From positions 10,661,001 to 10,725,000 of the forward strand of contig NC_084925.1 of the NCBI RefSeq assembly GCF_958298935.1: 64,000 nt of DNA. The letters run 5' to 3'. The notes beneath the pieces are model-generated. The model saw only the letters and a program-made list of their open reading frames with translations. It was not told where the DNA came from and did no database searches. Positions 24,827 through 37,226 of this stretch are shown here, one piece after another; within the stretch, counting starts at the first letter, position 1, and each line of letters opens with the position of its first letter. The DNA is from Phragmites australis (taxonomy: Eukaryota; Streptophyta; Magnoliopsida; Poales; Poaceae). Made by a program: the position numbers and the translations under genes.

Positions 24827-24962
24827 CATAGAAAGTCCACGTCAAATTATTTTCCCTCTCGTCAGTTCAATTTGGCATAAGTTTGACATATCTAAGCTCA
24901 CACTCTGTCAGTGAACTGACGGTCTTGAGGGCAATTGAACTGAGGAACAACTAGCTAGTCGA
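24827..24962. other. Short spacer between LTR A and CACTA 2
   Basis: No gene. It has an imperfect inverted repeat (tcagttcaatt near 24865 against aattgaactga near 24932), perhaps a MITE remnant. Confidence 0.3.
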
Positions 24963-25070
24963 CACTATGTGAAAAAAGCTCAAAAGTGACGGGGACCCGT
25001 CACCAATAAGGTCATTAGTGACGAGTCAAAATTTAGCCCGTCACTTATTACATTCATCAGTGATGAGTCG

Positions 25071-28000
25071 TGTCACACCCGGTTTTAACGGACAAAACTA
25101 AGTGCGACTTATGTGTGCCCAGGAAGTTCAACACACATAAGGGCATATATTGACAATTGACATATATTGTCTTCTATGTAGATATCTACAGCAGAACAGA
25201 AGCATTGGTGCCCAACAACACCGCAGACAACCGACCAGGAGACACGCGTCTAGAACATCACAACCTCATCTTGATAGTCTTCAAAGTCTTCCATTGAGCA
25301 ACATATGTATTGTGGGAGATAGAAAGGGTGAGCACATGGAGTACTCGGCAAGTGTGGTAAAGTAATAACATGTAGGCTTTCAACAAGAACAGGCTAACAC
25401 ATGATATATTTGCGTAAGTATTATAAACCATAACAAACTAGTACCACCTATATTATACCATAACCATCCAACCAACACTCATATCACCAACCTATAGCCA
25501 AACCATTACCATGACCAACTAATTATACGAGGATCCAAGTCTCCCATAACCGTGGGCATGGTTGTTATAACAGTTTTATACTCTGCAGAGGTTGTCCAAC
25601 TTTTAGCCACAAGTCGTGATATCCATGATGTCGTGTTGTGCAAACACTTAACACACGCCTGTGGTGTGCCACCAGTAGATCACTACAAAGCATGGTCCAT
25701 CAATTAGGTCCTGTTACTCCAACGAATGCTAGCTAGGTGTCTAATTGATATGTTAAACCTTACCCATATCGACCTCGTGTTTGGTACAGTATTTCTTGGG
25801 TTGTCACTCTATGAATCGGTCCTTATATGTGTCACTTGGGCAAAGACTATCCAGCGCGGAAATAACCAACAAAACCTAACTCCTTTTCTTGGAACGTATC
25901 CATAAGCCCACCACATGAACCACCATTATTAAACCAACTCCTTGCCCAAGTCCTAGGGCTCCATGTTACTAAAACAAGTTCATCATCGATATTGTATATA
26001 TCCACTAAACATGTATATGACACTTCCTAACATCCCAAAAGTATGGCTAACTAATTCTACCCAAGAGACTTATATCAACTACCACTTAAGCTTCAAGAAA
26101 TGTAAATGAAGAACTAGGTAAACCCTAACATAGGTGACTACTCATCAAGTTGATAGACATTACATACAATTTTGTAAAATAAAACATTTAAAACATAGGT
26201 TCAAGATAATCAAGGACACTTGCCTTTACCCAACGTTGCTCAGTGTTGAAGAAACCTTGGTCTTGAAGTCCCTTGAACTATTTCAGAACGCTATTGACTA
26301 ATCACAGAAACTACCGACAAACAACACAAAGCAAACACTAAGAACAACGTACCAAATATCATCAAAACACTTTAAAAATACTATGGTTGGATAGGTATGA
26401 TTTTAGAAACATTTAGATACAAGAATCGTCTAAATCGGAGTTAAGGTGAAAGAGAATGGGCTTTCGGAAGATGGATTAGGCTAAAAAGGAAAGACTGGTT
26501 TACTAGAGTTATCTTCCTATGGAAAAAGTGTTTATTGTGCAATCATTTTGCTAGGCTTGACAATGTCATTATGCATGGTTCAAGAAGTATAGGTTTACTA
26601 GAGTTATCTTCCTATGGAAAAAGTGTTTATTGTGCAATCATTTCGCTAGGCTTTGACAATGTCATTATGCATGGTTCAAGAAGTATAGGTCTGACTAGAC
26701 TAAGGAGGAAGATGTGATGCTGACTTGGCATGTTATGCAAGCATCGACTTGGATTAAAAAATAGGTATGTTGAGGTCAAGTCTTGACCACCCATGATCAA
26801 ATAGCCGGTGTTACGCTTCTAGGATAAGGATACTACCGGAAAGTCTACATAGTAGCGATGGCTCGGGTTTCATCGAAGATAGTGATCGGGCGTGTGACCA
26901 TTGATATTGACATTGGTTTTCTGTGGCATTTCAGCAAAACGAGGGATACATGGTGTAAAACGCAGAAAGGCTAACTCAAAGGCATGATCAGTTTTGGAAC
27001 GGATCGTCCAAGGTAGCAGCAAAACAGAGACGACTGCTACTAGGTTTGGTAGTGACTACGAACAGATGCAGCAACAAAGACACTCGCGTTCCAGTAGATT
27101 GGCTATGAGTTTTAAGGAACCATATGAATAGAGATGTTTATATTTCCCGAAAACACAATGTTATAGCACGGGTTTGGGCAGATCATCCCCTGAGAGGAAG
27201 AACAATCGGCAGAGATGAGACGGGTGACGGATGTGACATGCTGTGGTGGGCAACAACATTCTCATTGTGTCGCTTCTCAAACTGTGAAGGAATCCTAGGG
27301 TCAAGTATATGACTCTACGGGACACGCTGTGATGCTGATGGCACATCCATACAGCTTCTGGATTGACAGGGAACGCTAACGCAAATCTGGTGCGTGTGCA
27401 GAACGCGTCCAGACTGGGGCAGCAGGAATGGTGATCGTATTCCCAGGGGCTTCGGTGCTCTAATAGCTGTTCTATTTAGAGAGGGCATGGGACACATCCT
27501 GGGGCATGATCTGGACAAAGGGTATAGTGATTAGACCTATGGTCTGCCGAGAACGTCGATGCCAATCGGTAATGGCGCGACTATCCGCGACGGTGACAAC
27601 TATGACTGCATAGATCGGGATTTGGCCAGGGCTAGGGACTTAGTATGATGATAAAATAGTAGTAAGTGAGAAAAGGAAGGGGTCCTCACCTTGCTTCGAT
27701 GGTCGAGGAAAGAGGATTTGCGAAGACGATGACGTAGCGCATCACGGGCGGTAGCTCCGGTGAACGGTAGCACACGGACAGGGCAGCAGCGGTGTCTAGG
27801 GCTTGGGGGCATGGAATAGGGGTAGTAGAGGGCATGCAACTATTATTTATAGGGCTAGAGGTGGCTAGTTGAGGTGAAGTCCAAGCCGGACACGATTCAG
27901 GTTCGAGTTCGAGTCGGTTACGATTTCCTTTTTCGTAACTCTATATTCCAAGGATAATATCTCTACCGTTCGGACTCCAAATTGGACATTTCTAGACTCT

Positions 28001-28775
28001 AAATTGTATTACTCGAAAAGATCTACAACTTTGGTATTCATTGAAACTTCTCAAAATGCCATCTTAATTTTCACAAACGCACCAAAAGGCAAACTGTTTG
28101 AACTCAGAGTTATCTGCATAGCACTGATTTCAGTGGCCATAACTCCTAGACCCATTATCCAAAAGGGTACTTCTATATGTTCAAATCGAAGCTCTTAACG
28201 AGACCTACAACTTTGGTATTGTCAAGATTTGCATTTGAGTTAGTCTTGAACTATGAAACCGCGTGCGGAGAAGAGGATATCTAGGACTCTGCGAATATTT
28301 ACAGATTTTGTGGATCTTTTTGTTGGGATTTCTAGAAGACTTAGCTAAGAGTTTGGACTTGAGAAAGATTGAGACTAAAGACTCTTTATGTATATCTAGG
28401 GTTTATAAAAGAAACTTTTACAGAGAAATTTGAATTGAACTAGAGAATGATTAAATATGATTAATGATTGAATAGATGATGAATTGAAAATTTTGAATTC
28501 CAACCATTAAGATCTTTAGCTTATTCACTATTGAGTTTTACAAAAACCTTTTTAAAACCATTTTCACTTGAAACACTAAAGAGAAAGAAAAAGAAAAGGA
28601 ATTTTATGCATTTACCTGGCTTCTAACAAAACTTAGCATGCAATGTACGTAAAATAATAAACTATATTGATTGATGGTTAAGAAAATAGTTTTTAAACCT
28701 ATTCTACTGGTGAAGCTCTTCAACAATCTTGAATTTTTTTAAAAACTTGTAAATTCTAAAAATCAAGGCGTTACA
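25071..28775 (-). mobile_element. Solo LTR (3.7 kb) related to LTR A, inside CACTA 2
   Basis: It starts TGTCACACCCGGTTTTAACGG and ends caaggcgTTACA. Flanking pentamers are agtcg (25066-25070) and ggtcg (28776-28780), a 4/5 target duplication. There is no primer-binding site or gag on either side, so the element was lost by LTR-LTR recombination. Sequence blocks match LTR A in the same orientation. Confidence 0.8.
26497..26687. repeat. 95-bp tandem duplication within the solo LTR
   Basis: Two adjacent copies (26497-26591 and 26592-26687) starting ggtttactagagttatc and ending caagaagtata differ by a couple of changes (tttt/tttc and one extra t). High identity means it arose after the LTR inserted, or not long before. 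Confidence 0.9.
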
Positions 28776-29819
28776 GGTCGTGACCCGTCACATATAACTG
28801 ATGAAAGATTTTCACATATTTTGGACATGAAAAAAGTCAAAAAAAAATTCACCCAAGCCAACCTAACCCAGGGCCATCCCCACTCACCATGTGTCACTTG
28901 CTATTTTTCAAGCTGTTTTAATAGTGTGTGTTCCGTGGGAATCGACCTCGCGACATACCCTCGCATGTAGCAGCCTTACCACCTCACCCTCACGTGCGTT
29001 CTGAAGGAGCAGGTTATTTTATCCTTTTAATCTTTTTACTGAAAGTCATAAGTGACTTTCATAGCTGTGACCTATCACTTATGACTTGTAATAAGTGACA
29101 GGTCATTTTTATGACCCGTCACTAATGTTCATTGTAAAATAGACACACATAACAGTTGACTTAGAGTACCTTCGGTTAAACGGGTATAATTTTTATATAC
29201 AGACTTTGATTTCAATATTTTTTACTCTACGGACATCTATAGAAAAAGTTACATCCGTTTCTCCTCATCTTCGTAGGGTTCAGTGAATTTTTTGAGGCCG
29301 AAAGTAGCTTGGAAGATTGAGTTCTTGCCCGGGAAGTTTTTGCACCGTTTTTAGAATCGCGTTTGTGTGTATAGAAGGCTCCCCTTACATCAAATTTGAG
29401 AAGAAATATACAATGGTTCATATTCTAGTGTTACTAAGGTGAGAAAAAATAAGAGAAAACTAAAATAAAAATAAATAATATTTATGAATACACTACAATA
29501 AATCAAATTGCTTTAGAAATGATATTTTCTTTTACCATTTTACTACATATTTTATGGTTTACAAATAAATACAAATTTTACTGTTGGATATAGGAAATAT
29601 ACATTGTTCGACAACTATTATATAGTTATTATTTTTAATTAATATAGTAGCTAGATTTATAATTGATACATTATGAAATATATATTAGATATGTCACGAC
29701 TATGTAAAAATATTGAACAGTTGATGGACTAATGTTTCATTAAACTGATTGACTAATACATCTAATGATTGACTAATTAAGATTTCTTCATCTGTTTTGT
29801 TTAATCTAACTGGTTATTA
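28776..29819. other. CACTA 2 interior
   Basis: No coding sequence seen. It is AT-rich, with subterminal repeats at each margin. Confidence 0.5.
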
Positions 29820-30019
29820 GTGACAAGTCAATACTTGAAATATTAGATGTGACATATCACTAATGACTCTCTAGTATAACTCATCATAGTGACAAATCAC
29901 AACTTGACCTGTCACTTATAAATAACTAAGATAATTTATCATTAATGACGAGTTATAAATGATAGATCATAACAATGATCCTTCATTTATACGATCCTTC
30001 ATCTAGTTTTCACGTAGTG

Positions 30020-30276
30020 GGAAGCACTGAGAAATGGATCGATCTTATATAATTCTTTTGCCCAGGGAAGACCAAACGAACAGGAAAAAAGAGAGAAGAC
30101 GAAATAAGTTCAGGGGAACTGGGAGCAAAATAAAAGTACAGATCGAACAGAGTTAGGGATCAAACTTCCAAATAATGAGACGAAGCACTTTAGAAAGGAC
30201 AAGCGATCATGCAAGCAGCTGCTAGCTAGCACAAGCAATTTAACTAGCACTGTATGTGCAGCACTTATCCCTCTAT
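30020..30276. other. Intergenic, downstream of the MGNC gene
   Basis: I see nothing recognisable here. Confidence 0.5.
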
Positions 30277-30279
30277 TTA

Positions 30280-30598
30280 GGTCTCATTTGGTTGCAAGAA
30301 ACGTTTCAGATTCTCTGGTAATTCTCTACAATCTCTGTCAAACGCACTAAAATGTGAAACGTTTCACCTTGAATCACCTGAAACGTTTCTCATTTTTAAC
30401 ACTACGAGTAGAATCACCCAAAATGGTGTTTCACCCGTTTCTAGAATCACTCAGTTTATTTTTCTTCAAGAATCCGAATCCAGAATCCCTGCCAAACGTT
30501 TTCAGAAAATTAAGGGTGATTCACCGGAGAAACGTTTCCAGAAAAAATCTGAAACCGAAACGTTTCTAAAAAAATCTGGAGCCCTGCCAAACGAGCCC
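30280..30598. mobile_element. Harbinger/Tourist-type MITE
   Basis: A 319-base element flanked on both sides by TTA (30277-30279, 30599-30601). The ends GGTCTCATTTGG and, read inward from the right, GGGCTCGTTTGG form an imperfect terminal inverted repeat. The interior is rich in gaaacgtttc palindromes. It has no coding capacity. It lies ~200 bases beyond the stop codon of the MGNC gene. Confidence 0.75.
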
Positions 30599-30799
30599 TT
30601 AATCACCATGTATGCGGTGGCGGCGGCGTCACAAGTCTCTATACACACAAAAAAAGGCTGCAAATGCTACTTAACCCGGCGGCTAATGATCGCTCTTCAG
30701 CGATTAACTTGCTCTGTCCTACAGATTTTCCACCCGGCCGCAGACCAGAACCAGGTAGGAGATAATTAACGCGAAAGAAGTAGGCATGGCAGCGGCTAA

Positions 30800-31147
30800 C
30801 TAATCATCGCAGCTTGCGGCGGCCGTCTCGACCGGGCACTCGACGATGCTCTCGAGGCTGGGCCGCCACCCGTCGCCGCTGGCCCGACCCTCGCGCCTGC
30901 ACGCCATCTCGTGGAGCACGTCCTCGAGGCGGCGGTCGCCGCCCTTGAGCCGCGCCACGAGCTCGGCGAGCTCGCCCTTGGTCAACACGATCTTCATCTT
31001 CACTACCGGCGGCGACGGCGCCCCTTGCTGGTCTTCCTCCCCTTCGCCGCCGCTTGTTCCCCTCCTCCTCTGCAGCTGCACCAGGCGGTCTTCACTGGCG
31101 CCGTAGCTGCAGCTACTACTGCTGCTGCTCTGGACGCAGTTGCCCAT
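30800..31147 (-). CDS. Small MGNC protein, PADRE (DUF4228)-like
   Basis: An intact single-exon gene of 115 residues with high GC at third positions, as in grass genes. It starts MGNCVQSSSSSSCSYG: Gly2 makes an N-myristoylation signal and Cys4 a possible palmitoylation site, so membrane attachment is likely (inference). After a low-complexity linker, VVKMKIVLTKGELAELVARL and LEDVLHEMACRR fit the PADRE-type core of plant stress-responsive proteins, followed by GWRPSLESIVECPVE near the C-terminus. The ATG is in a good context (GCCATGG) and a TATA box lies ~160 bases upstream. The biochemical role of this family is not established. A CACTA element lies immediately upstream of the core promoter. 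Confidence 0.8.
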   Translation of the reverse strand: MGNCVQSSSSSSCSYGASEDRLVQLQRRRGTSGGEGEEDQQGAPSPPVVKMKIVLTKGELAELVARLKGGDRRLEDVLHEMACRREGRASGDGWRPSLESIVECPVETAAASCDD

Positions 31148-31307
31148 GGCAAAATGGCCGTCTTACTCCGTGACTGTACCTAACAAGCTCAACTGGCGAA
31201 TAGATAGCTCAAGCAGCTAGCTTTGGTGGATTGGGGGTGGCTTGGGTTGGGTTGGTGCAGCTGAGCAAATGAGATGTAAGAGGGTGGGGGTTGTAAGGAG
31301 CTGGCGG

Positions 31308-31316
31308 TATATATTT
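31308..31316 (-). promoter_or_regulatory. TATA box of the MGNC gene
   Basis: The plus strand reads tatatattt, so the minus strand reads AAATATATA, 161 bases before the ATG at 31147. The stretch between is a plausible leader. The next upstream sequence, 36 bases away, is the end of CACTA element 3. Confidence 0.6.
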
Positions 31317-31351
31317 GGCGATGGCGATGAATAATCCAGTTGTGGCCGAGT

Positions 31352-33741
31352 AACTAGTGCAGAATAGTCGGCTGAGTAATGGAAAGCTTAAATTATCATC
31401 AGTAGTGGATTTTAAATCGATACTGATTATTCAACACTGATAGTCAGTGATTATTAGTATCGGATATAGAATTGATCCTAAAAATCGCTATCAGTACCAG
31501 TTCTATTCACAAACCGGCATTGATAGTGAATTATCAGTATCGGTTACCTATTAGGAACCGGCACTGATACTGATTATCAGTGTTGGTTCTAAAATAGAAC
31601 TGACATTGATAGATATTTGGCAGCCAAAAAAATTGTACAATCCAAAATACATCACATGCACATGTATCCATTTTTTAATGTTTAAGTCACGGTAAACACT
31701 TAATACATTAATTCAAACTATAGTCATTTCTAAAATTACATCAAATATCATTACATGCATAATTGATATCTAAAATTTCAACTCCAAATATTACATCAAA
31801 ATGATTCAGTGCATAAATGAGCGCACTAGCTGTTGCTTCAAATAGAAGTTCCATTGGACTTTCGAAACTGTTACTATCACACTGAAACTTAAGGTGTGAC
31901 GAGTACTTTCCTTCCCAGACCTTCCTACATTGAGGACTAAGTAAGTGTACCCCCACTGCTGGAAAAGAAGACGTAAGATCAAAATCAAGCTACAATCCAT
32001 CCACATCCAAGTGTTCCAGTAAAAATCCTATGGACAAAGAGCAATAATATAGAGGAAAATTTTAATATTATTGAAATAATCCTAGCTACAAACTATAAAT
32101 TCATGTCACCAACCGTTTCAGCTGCATGTAAGCGCGAGAGCCTAGGAGTCATTGCAAGCACATCCTCATTCTGTTCAAACATATTCAATTTGAAAGAGTT
32201 GTAGTTCAGAAACATATATCCAAGTTGCAGTTTAACCGACCGATTGTAGAAGTGCATGACCGGTAGATCTTTCATCTATAAGTCTTTGGTTTGTTTCAGA
32301 ACTTGATGTTGTTAAAGTAATATATCCTTCTTTAGAACAAGCAATGCTAAAAGAGATAGTGATCTTCATTTTATTGTTATCAGTCAATGTGGTAATCACT
32401 ACAGGTGGTGTGCCACCAAGATCCACAATAATGTCATGTAGCCATTGTAGATAAGGAAGCATCTACATCAATCGGCATGTTACTTTCTAAATTTGTTAAC
32501 TACAAACTGCAATATTAATTGACCTTCTTATAATTTATAGAAAAGGGCTTCATCTCTGAGTCTGCAGATGTACCTAAAATAAGTCATAGGTATGTCTATA
32601 TGCCCATAGAAAAAACGCCAATGCCGTATCAATCCGCACATGTGGATAATCTCACAATTATGTCAAGTCATCAATTGCAGAACAAGGAAGTACCAAACTA
32701 GTTACTCATCGGGAAGTGACAGTAACATCTAAAACATCAATATAGCGATACACATCTAATATCATGACATACACATCTAATAATAAGCCAACATATTTTG
32801 AACTAAAATACATATTTGATTTCAGGGCCTAAATTGGCTAACTAAAATAGCTAACTACAATTTTTTAACTACAATTTGCTAACTATAATTTGCTAACTAC
32901 AATTTGCTAACTTGAATTTGAGAACTAACCCAGGTGTTTCGTGACCCTTCTGGGTAGGAAGCGGATACGCCGTTGAGGATCTGGAGGCCAGGAGTACGAG
33001 GGTGGTCACCCGAACCCGAGTAGCCAGATAAGATGGAGCGCCCGCCTCATGCTGCATAGATATACACCCTCCACCTCCACTATCGTTGTTGCTCGCCATA
33101 GGGACATCAAGGAGGCGATGGTGGGCAGGCGCGCGATGAGGACGAGGAGGCAACAGTGGGCTGATGCACGATGAGGATGAGGAGGCGGCGGTCGGTGTGC
33201 GAAGAGGAGGAGGAGGCGGTGCTGGGCCGACACACGACGCACGACAAGGACGAGGAGGCGGCGGTCACCGCGCGATGAGGAGGAGGAGCCGACGGGCCAA
33301 CGCATGATGAGGACGAGGAGGTGACAAGCCGACGCGTGACGAGAAGGCTACGGACGGGGAGGAGGCAGCAGTCGGGGAGGATGAGCGGTGTCAGGCTGAA
33401 TGGAGCAAACGAGGAGAGCGGCTAAGTGCTGGATATAAATATAACACAGGCATCAGTGCCGGTTCTAGTTCCAACCGGCACTGATAGTGACCATCAGTGT
33501 CGGTTCTAGTTTCAACCGACACTGATAGTGACCATCAGTGTCAGTTCTTAAACTTCCACGCGTGAACAATAATTGAGGCACCAAGAACCAGCACTAATAG
33601 GCACTACCAGTGCCAGTTCGTGGTGCCTCAATCACGGTTCAAGTGCGAGAGTTTAAGAACTAGCACTGATACGTTAACTGTACCAGTTACCCTCGAACTG
33701 ACACTGATGAGGCGCTACTTATGACATGTTCTGTAGTAGTG
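31352..33741. mobile_element. CACTA element 3, non-autonomous
   Basis: The right end read inward is CACTACTACAGAACA (to 33741). The left end AACTAGTGCAGAAT (31352) matches the form CACTAGTGCAGAA except for its first base. Flanking triplets are agt and aga. Subterminal repeats of the atcagt(g/a)tcggttcta type and its complement occur at 31390-31615 and 33450-33720. No transposase domain was found; the short frames between 31741 and 32462 are unrecognised. Confidence 0.7.
33110..33400. repeat. GC-rich tandem repeat in CACTA 3
   Basis: Imperfect repeats of gatgaggacgaggaggcggcggtc (about 24-60 bp units with insertions). The open frames across it on the minus strand are by-products of the repeat. 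Confidence 0.6.
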
Positions 33742-33879
33742 AGATGACCTAATTGCACATTACATTAGTGGAAGAAACCTTACCAACTTTGTGCACTGCC
33801 CAGCTTCTGATGCCCCGTGGCTCAGGGGGTGGAATTCTCATTCTCTAGTATGACAATGTAGTTGAGGCTTCCAGTATCT

Positions 33880-36800
33880 CCATGGGAACATTTCATATCT
33901 CCACCACCGTAACAACCTTGAAGCCCTGCGCACATCCTTCATCCATGAGCTTAAGCATCTGCACCCAGTGAAAGGAGCTTGTTGGCTCATCCTTGGTAAC
34001 TTCAACATTTTTTACAAGGCCGCTGAGAAGAATAACAACAACCTCAACCTGCATCACATGAGGCTTTTCCGCATGACCATCAACCACTGCCTGCTTAGAG
34101 ACATCCATCTGCAAAATAGAAAATTCACATGGTCAAACAATAGGCATGTCCCTACCTTGGTTAGGCTAGATCGCTTCATGTGCAACTCTGAATGGGATGC
34201 CAGCTTTAGCTTGCATGGTCTGCAAGCCCTATCCTCCTCCACTGAGATCACTGCTCACGCGTATGCCCGACTTCTTGGAAATTGTATCCTTGGCTTGGTT
34301 TCTTTAGACTAGCCATAATGACCCTTACCACATCCTTAACCAAAAGCTTAAAAACACTGCATTCCGTCTGTGAGCTTGGAGCAAGATGCCATTATCATGC
34401 GCCAAGATTCAATTAATCATGGCTCTGGAGGTTATCCTCTGTCTGGACTCTGCCCAAGAGCGCTGCAGCCTATCTCCATAGGAAACAGCCTTCAGGGCAC
34501 GTTTGAAAAGAACGGTGCTTTCCTTGGCCGCCATCGAGCATCCAAGAAAGAGGTAGGCTTAGAGAATTGTCTTTCTCAAATAAGGTGATACCAACACCAG
34601 ATTCTTCCACAACATGGTTAATGTTTGTAGGAAGTGCAATCAAAACTTATGGCTGCGCTCGGAGCACCAGTGGGCCACTTCACATGAGGACATGGCTTCT
34701 GTGGCCTAGCTTCATTTTCAGCAGTTTACGGCAAGGCCATGTTAGAGGGACACTAACATCAATTGGCACCTTCTTGGCCTCCCACAGGTGGATCTTTCCT
34801 CCCTCGACAGGCATCCATCTGAGGAAGAAATTCTCTCTACCATTAAGCTATCGCCGCAGGATGAGGCACCGGTCCCAGATGGCTCCACCGAGCGTTTCTT
34901 CATGACCTCCTAGCACATCATCAAGCATGACGTGATAACTGTTGTTAGGGCCTTCTTTGGCTTTCGCTACCCTGGCCTCCACCTTCTATATTCGGCAAAT
35001 ATTTTGCTACTCCCAAAAACAAGTGGGGGCGGAGGTGATCTCAGAATTTAGATAATCACATGATCGACTCTGTCGCCAAGCAGGTCTCCAAAATCCTGGC
35101 TCTATGGCTTGCTCCACTACTTGATTAGTTGGTCTCAGACTGTTAGAGCACCTTCATCAAGCAATGATGCATTCATGATAACTACATGACTGTTAGGGGA
35201 GCGACTAGGCTTCTACATCGAAGTCGCATCCCCACCCTACTCTTCAAGTTGGACATCTCCAAAGCGTTTGACTCCATCCGCTGGGACTACCTTCTAGATC
35301 TCCTCTCCAATCTAGGGTTCCCACAAAGATGGAGGGATCTTCTATCAATTCTCTTTGCCTCCTCCACATCGAGAATCATCCTTAATGGAGTCCCTGGAGC
35401 CCTCATTGCGCATGAAAGAGGTTTAAGATAGGGGGACACTCTGTCCCCCATCTTGTTCACCTTAGCCATCGATCCTCTTCAGCGCCTGCTCTCCCTGGCC
35501 ACTTGGTGGGGACTTCTTGGCGGGTTTGGGATCTGTTTCAACTCAAACAAGATGCGGGTTTCCATGTATGCTGATGACACGATGGTGTTCATCACCCCAA
35601 ATGCCCAGGATGTGGCCATGCTAGCATGAATTTTACACTCTTTTGGTAGGGCTTCTGGCCTCGAGACCAACTTCGCCAAGACATTGGTTTCACCAACCCA
35701 TTGCGATGGTGTTGACCTGGCCACGATCCTCACCGACATGCCTGTCATTATCTCCAAGTTCCTGATTAGTTACCTTGGGTTGCCTCTCTCCTTAGGCTAC
35801 CTTAAGGCCATGGCCTTGTAGCCAATGGCCGATAAGGTGATTGGAAAGATGTCTTCTTGGAAAGGAAGGAATATGTCATCATCGGGTTGCCTATCACTCA
35901 TCAAAGCTGTGATGACTTCTCGGCCCATTCATTTCCTTTCAGCTATCAAAGCTCCGGCCTCGATCTTGTGCCAAATCAACAAGGCAAGGAAGCAATTTCT
36001 TTGGGCGGGTTGCAAACCTATCATGGGCGGTAAGTGCAAGGTCAGTTGGAAGAGAGTTTGTAGGGTGAAAGCGCTTGACGGTCTTGGAGTTCTTGACCTT
36101 GAACTCTTTGGAAGGGCGCTAAGGCAGCACTGGCTCTGGCATGAATGGACTTCATTGTAGAAGACTTAGGCGGGAACCGAGGTGCCATGTGATAACACAG
36201 ACAGACTCATCTTCGCGGTCGCCACCTCCATTATAGTTGGAAATGGCGAAAGGGTGTCCTTTTGGCACTCTCCATAGGATAAAGGTCTTAGGCCTAAGGA
36301 TCGTGCCCCTCTACTTTTTGCTATCTCTAATGCTAAAAGGTGCTCCCTCCAGGAGGCAATGGCTCAGAGGCATTGGATATCCAACTTGGCCTCGTTGTAG
36401 CATGTTTCGCGGGACCGTGTTTCCCAATTCATTTGGCTTTAGCAGGCTACGAGGGAGATAAGCCTACAACATGTTGCCCCTGACTCCAAAACTTGGAAGT
36501 ACTTGAGTCAGGGCACCTACACTGCTTGATCCGTTTACTCCTTGATGTCCAAAGGGTCCGCTGGCATGATATTTATGAAGCTTATCTGGAAGGCGTGGGC
36601 ACCGCTGAAGTGCAAATTCTTCGTGTGGTTTGCAGTCCAAGATAGAATCTGGACTACGGATCGGCTTGGTCGTAGGGGATGGCCCTGCAACCCTGTATGC
36701 ATCTTATGCAAGCATTCCCAAGAGTCTTATCTTCATTTGCTTGCAGAATGCTCATTTCCTAGAAGGGTCTGGCATAAGGTAGCAAGGAAGCTGAAACAGC

Positions 36801-37226
36801 CGGCCATCCTTCATGAGGCGTGGACGTATAGTGCATCTATGATTGAATGGTGGTCTTCAATAGCAAATTGTGTCTGCTCTTCTAGGACGGCTTTGAGAAC
36901 ACTTACAATACTTGTCTCATGGGAGATTTGGAAAGAAAGAAACAGACACACCTTTGAGAGCAAAGAAAAATCAGTTGTTGGAGTCTTAAATATCATCCTT
37001 GAGGAGGCTGATATCTTGATTTTTTTTTTAGGTGCACCATTTAGGGTGCTTCATGTCGTAAGAATATGCTTTTGTTTTTCTTCTCTCGTATGATTATATT
37101 GCTCCTATTTTTCGGGTTTCGGGGCCTTTGGTTCGCGGAGATCCCTCATGTCACCTTGTGTTCTTTAGCCCGTTGGGCTTTCCTCTTTTTGGGCAGCTCT
37201 CCTAGCGGTTAGGTTTAAAAAATAAT
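33880..37226 (+). mobile_element. L1-type LINE, 5'-truncated and dead
   Basis: Domains in order: the end of an AP-type endonuclease (LILGNFNIFYKAAEKNNNNL, NRKFTWSNNRHVPTLVRLDR, 33968-34312); a linker (frameshifted, 34567-34905); reverse transcriptase (LLFKLDISKAFDSIRWDYLL at 35237, then the active site YADD at 35567-35578); and the zinc-finger-like C-terminal domain (KCKFFVWFAVQDRIWTTDRL, 36610). It ends in an A-rich tail (ggtttaaaaaataataatc). In-frame stops at 35429-35431 and 35819-35821 are TAG. No target duplication identified. Confidence 0.85.

Larger units (their letters stand above)
24963..30019. mobile_element. CACTA element 2, non-autonomous, hosting a solo LTR
   Basis: The left end is CACTATGTGAAAA (24963). 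The right end read inward is CACTACGTGAAAA (to 30019), one mismatch in 13. Flanking triplets are cga and gga. Subterminal repeats of gtgacgggtca/tgacccgtcac occur at 24988-25070, 28776-28796, 29040-29130 and 29820-30000. No transposase is present; without the solo LTR it is about 1.35 kb. Confidence 0.8.
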
